64,000 nucleotides of DNA from Chaetoderma sp. LZ-2023a (Eukaryota > Mollusca > Caudofoveata > Chaetodermatida > Chaetodermatidae). The stretch covers positions 68,564,014-68,628,013 of the forward strand of contig CM067366.1 of NCBI GenBank assembly GCA_034401795.1, read 5' to 3'. Below the pieces are notes generated by a model. That model was not told the DNA's origin, searched no databases, and saw only the letters and a list, made by a program, of their open reading frames with translations. Position numbers and translations under genes: made by a program. Every line of letters starts with the position of its first letter. Positions within the stretch are counted from its first letter, which is position 1. This document shows positions 60,471 to 64,000 of the stretch, piece by piece.

Positions 60471-60710
60471 TTAACCCTTTAACACTCATATCAGCCAAAA
60501 TCGGCTTCTGCAGTGGTCTTGAGAAATGTCCATTTGCAGACCAAGTGAAGACTATTTTTGAAAATTTACCCCTGGAATGACTGGCTCAAACACTGAGCCA
60601 GTCATTCCAGTGGTAAATTTTCAAAAATAGTCTTCTCTTGTTCTGCAAGTGGACATTTTCTATGAGAAAATTTTAATTTTGTTGAATAAATTTGAGGGTT
60701 AAAGGGTTAA
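60471..60710 (+). repeat. Family A palindromic MITE, full length
   Basis: TTAACCCTTTAACACTC to TTAAAGGGTTAA, 240 bp. The loop is CAAACACTG instead of CGATAACCG, while the stems are almost perfect. Confidence 0.95.
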
Positions 60711-61224
60711 GTAGCAACCTTTGTTTGCTACTAATTTCTAAACAGGTTCTCTTTATAGACAGGTTTGATTGTAATAATATTTTCTATGTATACACGAAGA
60801 TGTATATATGTCACATTGACAACCATATATTTCCTACACGATGATTAATATGTCAGAGCGTAAGTGGGAGTGACCTCGGTTTTGGGTGTGAAGTCAACAC
60901 GTGTTCCTCACGCACTTTCTGTCAGAAGTAATTGTTGAGAGTTATGAGAAGTTATGAACACGCTTACAGAGTTAGATAGCATTGTAAGGATGCCAGTATG
61001 CTCAGGTTATACCTCAGACGCTTTCTGACATTTATAACAATTCAGCGTATTTCTTCCTCCACAAAGGAATCAAAATAATGACCACACCCGCCAGTAATAA
61101 TCATAAACATATTTTGGTAGTGTATCTGTTGTTATTTTCTAAGAGTTGTACTTATTCATGATTTTACTACTGAACTGCCAACTTTCCTTGTCCATATTCC
61201 AGCATGATAATGGATGGATCCAAT
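60711..61224. other. Non-coding stretch, intronic if the membrane gene continues
   Basis: No supported exon. Confidence 0.4.
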
Positions 61225-61460
61225 CTGTCGCTCATGTAGATGATCTCATAATCAATTATGTCACATGTAAGCTGACGCCACAATCAAAATGTGTGATGAA
61301 TGACATATCTAGCTCCATCACGAACATTGAAAAGCCCATCAGGTCTACGAATTGTATGTCTTTGATGGATACATTACTATTTTATATACGTTCTGTTGAA
61401 TATTTTGAAACTAATCCGACTGTGAGATATTCCTGCCCAAATCTGATGATTAAACGGTTA
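61225..61460 (-). repeat. Truncated element E
   Basis: GATCTCATAATCAATTATGT, then TTCTGTTGAATATTTTGAAA; the second arm is replaced by CAAATCTGATGATTAAACGG. The 128-residue open frame here is repeat-derived. Confidence 0.65.
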
Positions 61461-61788
61461 AGGAATAAATTCCAAAGTGTACCTTGCAAAGTGCACCACG
61501 GTGCACTGCCTTATCTTTCAAGAGTGAGATGATGTGTGTGCTATTGCATGCTGTAATGTCAGTGTGAGTAGGTAGTATATTACCTGATATCTATGACAGA
61601 GTTCACAGATATCGACATCAATTCACCCATTTCAAATTAATCAGTAAATGTTTAAAAATAACATCAACAAATTTCAGAATGGAATGTGTGTGATAAGAGT
61701 TACAGATCTTCCTGTTCATCTTGGATTCTGGAATTTTAACAGTTAACTAAATATTTATCAAAATTATTCAGATGTTTTAAAAAAATGA
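61461..61788. other. Non-coding stretch
   Basis: Short palindrome GTGCACCACGGTGCAC near 61490; no gene. Confidence 0.4.
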
Positions 61789-62009
61789 ACCCTTTAATGG
61801 TCAAACTTGTTCCAGAAGATTAAAATTATTGCTTAGCGACTATCCGTTTGCAGACCAAAAGAATATTCTTGAAAATTTGTCATTGGAGTGATTGGCTCAG
61901 TTATCGAGCCAGCCATTCCAATGGTAAATTGTCAAAGATTGCCTTCTCTTGTTCCAGGAGTCTTGGCTTGCAAATTCACATTCCTCAAGACGAGGCTGAT
62001 TTTGACTGG
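61789..62009 (-). repeat. Family B MITE with matched change
   Basis: ACCCTTTAATGGTCAAAC left. ATTGGAGTGATTGGC pairs with GCCATTCCAAT, sharing ATTGG where most copies have ACTGG. Right outer arm runs into the next copy. Confidence 0.84.
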
Positions 62010-62190
62010 CTTGCTGCAGGTAAAGAGAAAAGTATTTTTTTTAATTTACCACTGTAATTACTGGCTCGATAATCGAGCCAGTCATTCCAGTGGGAAATTA
62101 AAAAAAATACTCATCTCTTTACCTGCAGATGGTCATTCAATAAGAAAATAGTTTGATTTTCTTGACCAAATTTGACCATTAAAGGGTTAA
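62010..62190 (+). repeat. Variant family B MITE with extensive matched changes
   Basis: CTGCAGGTAAAGAGA in the left arm and TCTCTTTACCTGCAG in the right replace the usual GCAGGCCAAGAGA. AGTATTTTTTTTAATTT likewise appears in both. Ends GACCATTAAAGGGTTAA. Confidence 0.9.
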
Positions 62191-62814
62191 ATAAATTATC
62201 AGGTTTTTTATGGCTGCCATTATCATCCAATATTCAGTATAAAAAAAAGTCTATACATGACATTAACTACATAATAGGATATGATACAGAATGACAACAA
62301 ATCTATCATCCATGATGTTAAAAGAAATCTCTGGTAAACTAGCCTTTGTGCCTAACATTACAAACTGTCATATAGCTACATTACCCTTGGAGAGAATGGT
62401 CCCATTCACCCATTGGGCTTTCGGGTCAGCCTGGAGTCAAGGTTACAGTGACCTCTTCTCAAAGTAAGTCATGATAGTACCCAATCATTGTAAATCTCAC
62501 TAAGCCTATTACCCTCTAGGTGTTGAAGGTTCACAAGGTCAATGTTAGTGATCGGGGAACAGAAATCACATTCTAATCCAACTCTGACTTTGACGAGTCA
62601 TTAGAATACTTTATAAGCATATTACAATGGGGGTGGGCCCGGTGGGGGTTGGTGGTTGATGTATATACTTAATTTGAATTAGTACGTATTAGTAGACAGT
62701 TAAAGGTTGGCATCTCAGTGAGCATACCAAAAATGTGATGACAATATCTTGCTTTATAACCTTCCCTTGACCAATTACATCTAAGCACGTCATTGTCTTT
62801 GATAAAATGCTGGG
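62191..62814. other. Non-coding stretch with degenerate repeat
   Basis: AAGGTTACAGTGACC and TTCACAAGGTCAATG at 62440-62545 resemble dispersed mollusc repeat text. A G-rich patch is at 62629-62655. No exon accepted. Confidence 0.4.
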
Positions 62815-63406
62815 ATATTAAAATCTCTGTCTGTCTATCTGTCACTCTATCCTCCAAACATGTTTGGGAGGAATTTAACCAAATTTGATATAATTGTGCT
62901 TTGCAAGACGACGTTTAGATTTGGCTCCGCGCCTTGGGGATCAAGGGGTGGGGTCAAAAGTTCAAATATCCTAAAAACTGTCCGTAACGCTATCTCCTCC
63001 AAAACCACTCTGTGGAATTCAAACAATTTTGGTATGTAGATTGCCCATATAATTGTGGATTGTGTGATGACATTTATGTTTGTCTCCGTCTGCAGGAGAT
63101 GTCAGGGCTAGCACCAAAGGTCAAATATCCTAAAAACTATGTGTCACGCTATCTCCTCCAAAACTGTTAATCCGGAAACATTTTAAAATGGTACTCCTTC
63201 AGTCAATAACCCGATTTCAATAAAACGTGGGTGGAACGATCCTATGACATTAGGCTTTCGACATATTAAACGAGAGTCTTGATTGGTCAATTTTTTGGTG
63301 CCCATCTTGGATTTTCTGAAAATCATCCATCATGTTTATTTAAATGCAAATGGTTTAAATATCAATGGTCCAGGTGAGCGCCACAGGCCCTTGGGCCTCT
63401 AGTTTA
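62815..63406 (+). mobile_element. Element F relative, right end preserved
   Basis: Two direct internal blocks, AATATCCTAAAAACT...CTATCTCCTCCAAAAC (62968-63007 and 63125-63166), then GCCCATCTTGG. The terminus is CCAGGTGAGCGCCACAGG and TTGGGCCTCTAG. The left AGCTCACC end was not found. Confidence 0.72.
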
Positions 63407-63567
63407 GAAAGACCTTTACCTTCAATCTGAGATTTATTGTTAAGCTTGAGTACAGTTACTTCAATGAAATTGTTGTTGTCATGGGATTTTATTTTTATTT
63501 TTAAGCCTGTTTCTTGTGTTGGCATCTTGTTACAGCAATATCTACCTATATCCCATATTATGTACTA

Positions 63568-63728
63568 CGTCAAGTATTTTTGAAGATTTACCACTGGAAT
63601 GCCTGGCCTGATAACCGAGTCGGTCATTCCAGTGGTAAATTTTCAAAAATATGCTTGTCCTGCAATATGGACATTCAGTAAGCAAATATTTTGATTTTTT
63701 TTTAACAAATCTAGCCTTTAAGGGTGAA
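63568..63728 (+). repeat. Family B MITE, left outer arm lost
   Basis: Starts in the stem (TATTTTTGAAGATTTACC), loop CTGATAACCGAGTC, right outer arm CAGTAAGCAAATATTTTGAT. Confidence 0.84.
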
Positions 63729-63780
63729 GATTTACTAATTTTCATCTCACTTAAGCTCATCTTTATATTGGTCTTTACAG

Positions 63781-63816
63781 TCAGGACTCGGGATATGATG
63801 TAATATATATCAAATG
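63781..63816 (+). CDS. Possible terminal exon, cytoplasmic tail
   Basis: After a good acceptor (TATTGGTCTTTACAG, ending 63780) one frame reads QDSGYDVIYIK and stops at TGA. It looks like a tyrosine-containing cytoplasmic end, which would suit the transmembrane protein upstream. It needs a leftover of two bases, whereas the exon at 59392-59522 ends in phase 0, so a further exon between them would be required and none was found. Confidence 0.25.
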
Positions 63817-63887
63817 AAATATCCCATGAAACATAAGATGATTTCCTGTCTGTCTATCAGATAAACATAATTACTCATAAATATTAT

Positions 63888-64000
63888 TAACCCGTAAACA
63901 CTTCAGCTGGCAAAAAATGGCTTCCCCACTGGTTTGTAAAATGTCCATTCGCACACCAAGAGAAGACTATTTTAAAAAATTTATCAGTAGAATGACTGGC
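63888..64000 (+). repeat. Family A MITE cut by window end
   Basis: TTAACCCGTAAACACTTC, left arms, and stops at GAATGACTGGC at the edge of the loop. Confidence 0.88.

Noticed and set aside
61008..61021. Possible 14-base micro-exon flanked by CTTACAG and GTAAGG
   Set aside because: The phase coming from 59522 gives an immediate TAG.
61146..61532. 128-residue open frame, possible exon after TCCATATTCCAG
   Set aside because: It runs through a truncated element E and its C core, so the translation is repeat-derived.
62423..62463. Possible small exon ending CTCAAA|GTAAGT near the membrane gene
   Set aside because: AAGGTTACAGTGACC belongs to a dispersed repeat text, and joining it does not give the phase needed for the candidate tail exon.

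Overview
The window looks like non-coding, transposon-saturated DNA from a metazoan genome, most likely a marine bivalve mollusc. This is an inference from three things: low overall GC with introns and splice signals, a DIRS-type and a BEL/Pao-type retroelement, and long elements opening with AGCTCACCTGG that I associate with bivalve genomes. No bacterial operon, rRNA, tRNA or CRISPR array was seen. Host coding sequence is sparse. The best case is a plus-strand gene near the right end: a Ser/Thr-rich exon (57163-58171) that splices in frame to a transmembrane exon (59392-59522). Three further coding-like pieces could not be assigned to a family: a minus-strand C-terminal exon (16751-16943), a minus-strand exon-like block (3625-3845) and a plus-strand exon-like block (30640-30748).

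Layout. 1-7.3 kb: hairpin MITEs, an (AT)n tract and a 19-copy 46/49-bp minisatellite (5321-6217). 7337-14457: one almost full-length DIRS-like tyrosine-recombinase retroelement with inverted terminal repeats, an internal complementary region, a gag-like ORF, RT/RNase H, a methyltransferase-like extension and a tyrosine recombinase; it carries a few nonsense and frame changes. 14.5-27.8 kb: dense palindromic MITEs, a decayed LINE 3' end (20775-21152) and a 30-bp minisatellite. 27.9-31.6 kb: long AGCTCACCTGG elements built of tandem ~0.6-kb units. 32-34.8 kb: MITEs. 35161-40478: a BEL/Pao retrotransposon (gag, protease, RT, RNase H, integrase) with two frameshifts and one stop and no recognisable LTR pair. 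40.8-57 kb: another AGCTCACCTGG element and many MITEs. 57-64 kb: the transmembrane-protein gene with MITE-filled introns.

The dominant signal is a set of palindromic MITEs, roughly 75-80 copies. Families A and B have ~95-bp inner arms closing on a GATAACC/GGTTATC loop, distinct outer arms, and termini TTAACCCTTTAA / TTAAAGGGTTAA, as expected for piggyBac-like TTAA targeting. For orientation, plus means the outer arm containing CTGCAGTGGTCTTGAG comes first. Families C and D have a shorter GTTGAATATTTTGAAA core, and the same core also sits inside a larger GAGGAATCCAG-ended element (E). Both arms of a copy often share changes absent from the consensus, and one locus carries a perfect 52-bp palindrome of unrelated sequence joined to a B-type end. 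This points to arm-to-arm homogenisation or repeated new formation of hairpins, and is the most unusual feature here. All alignments were by eye.
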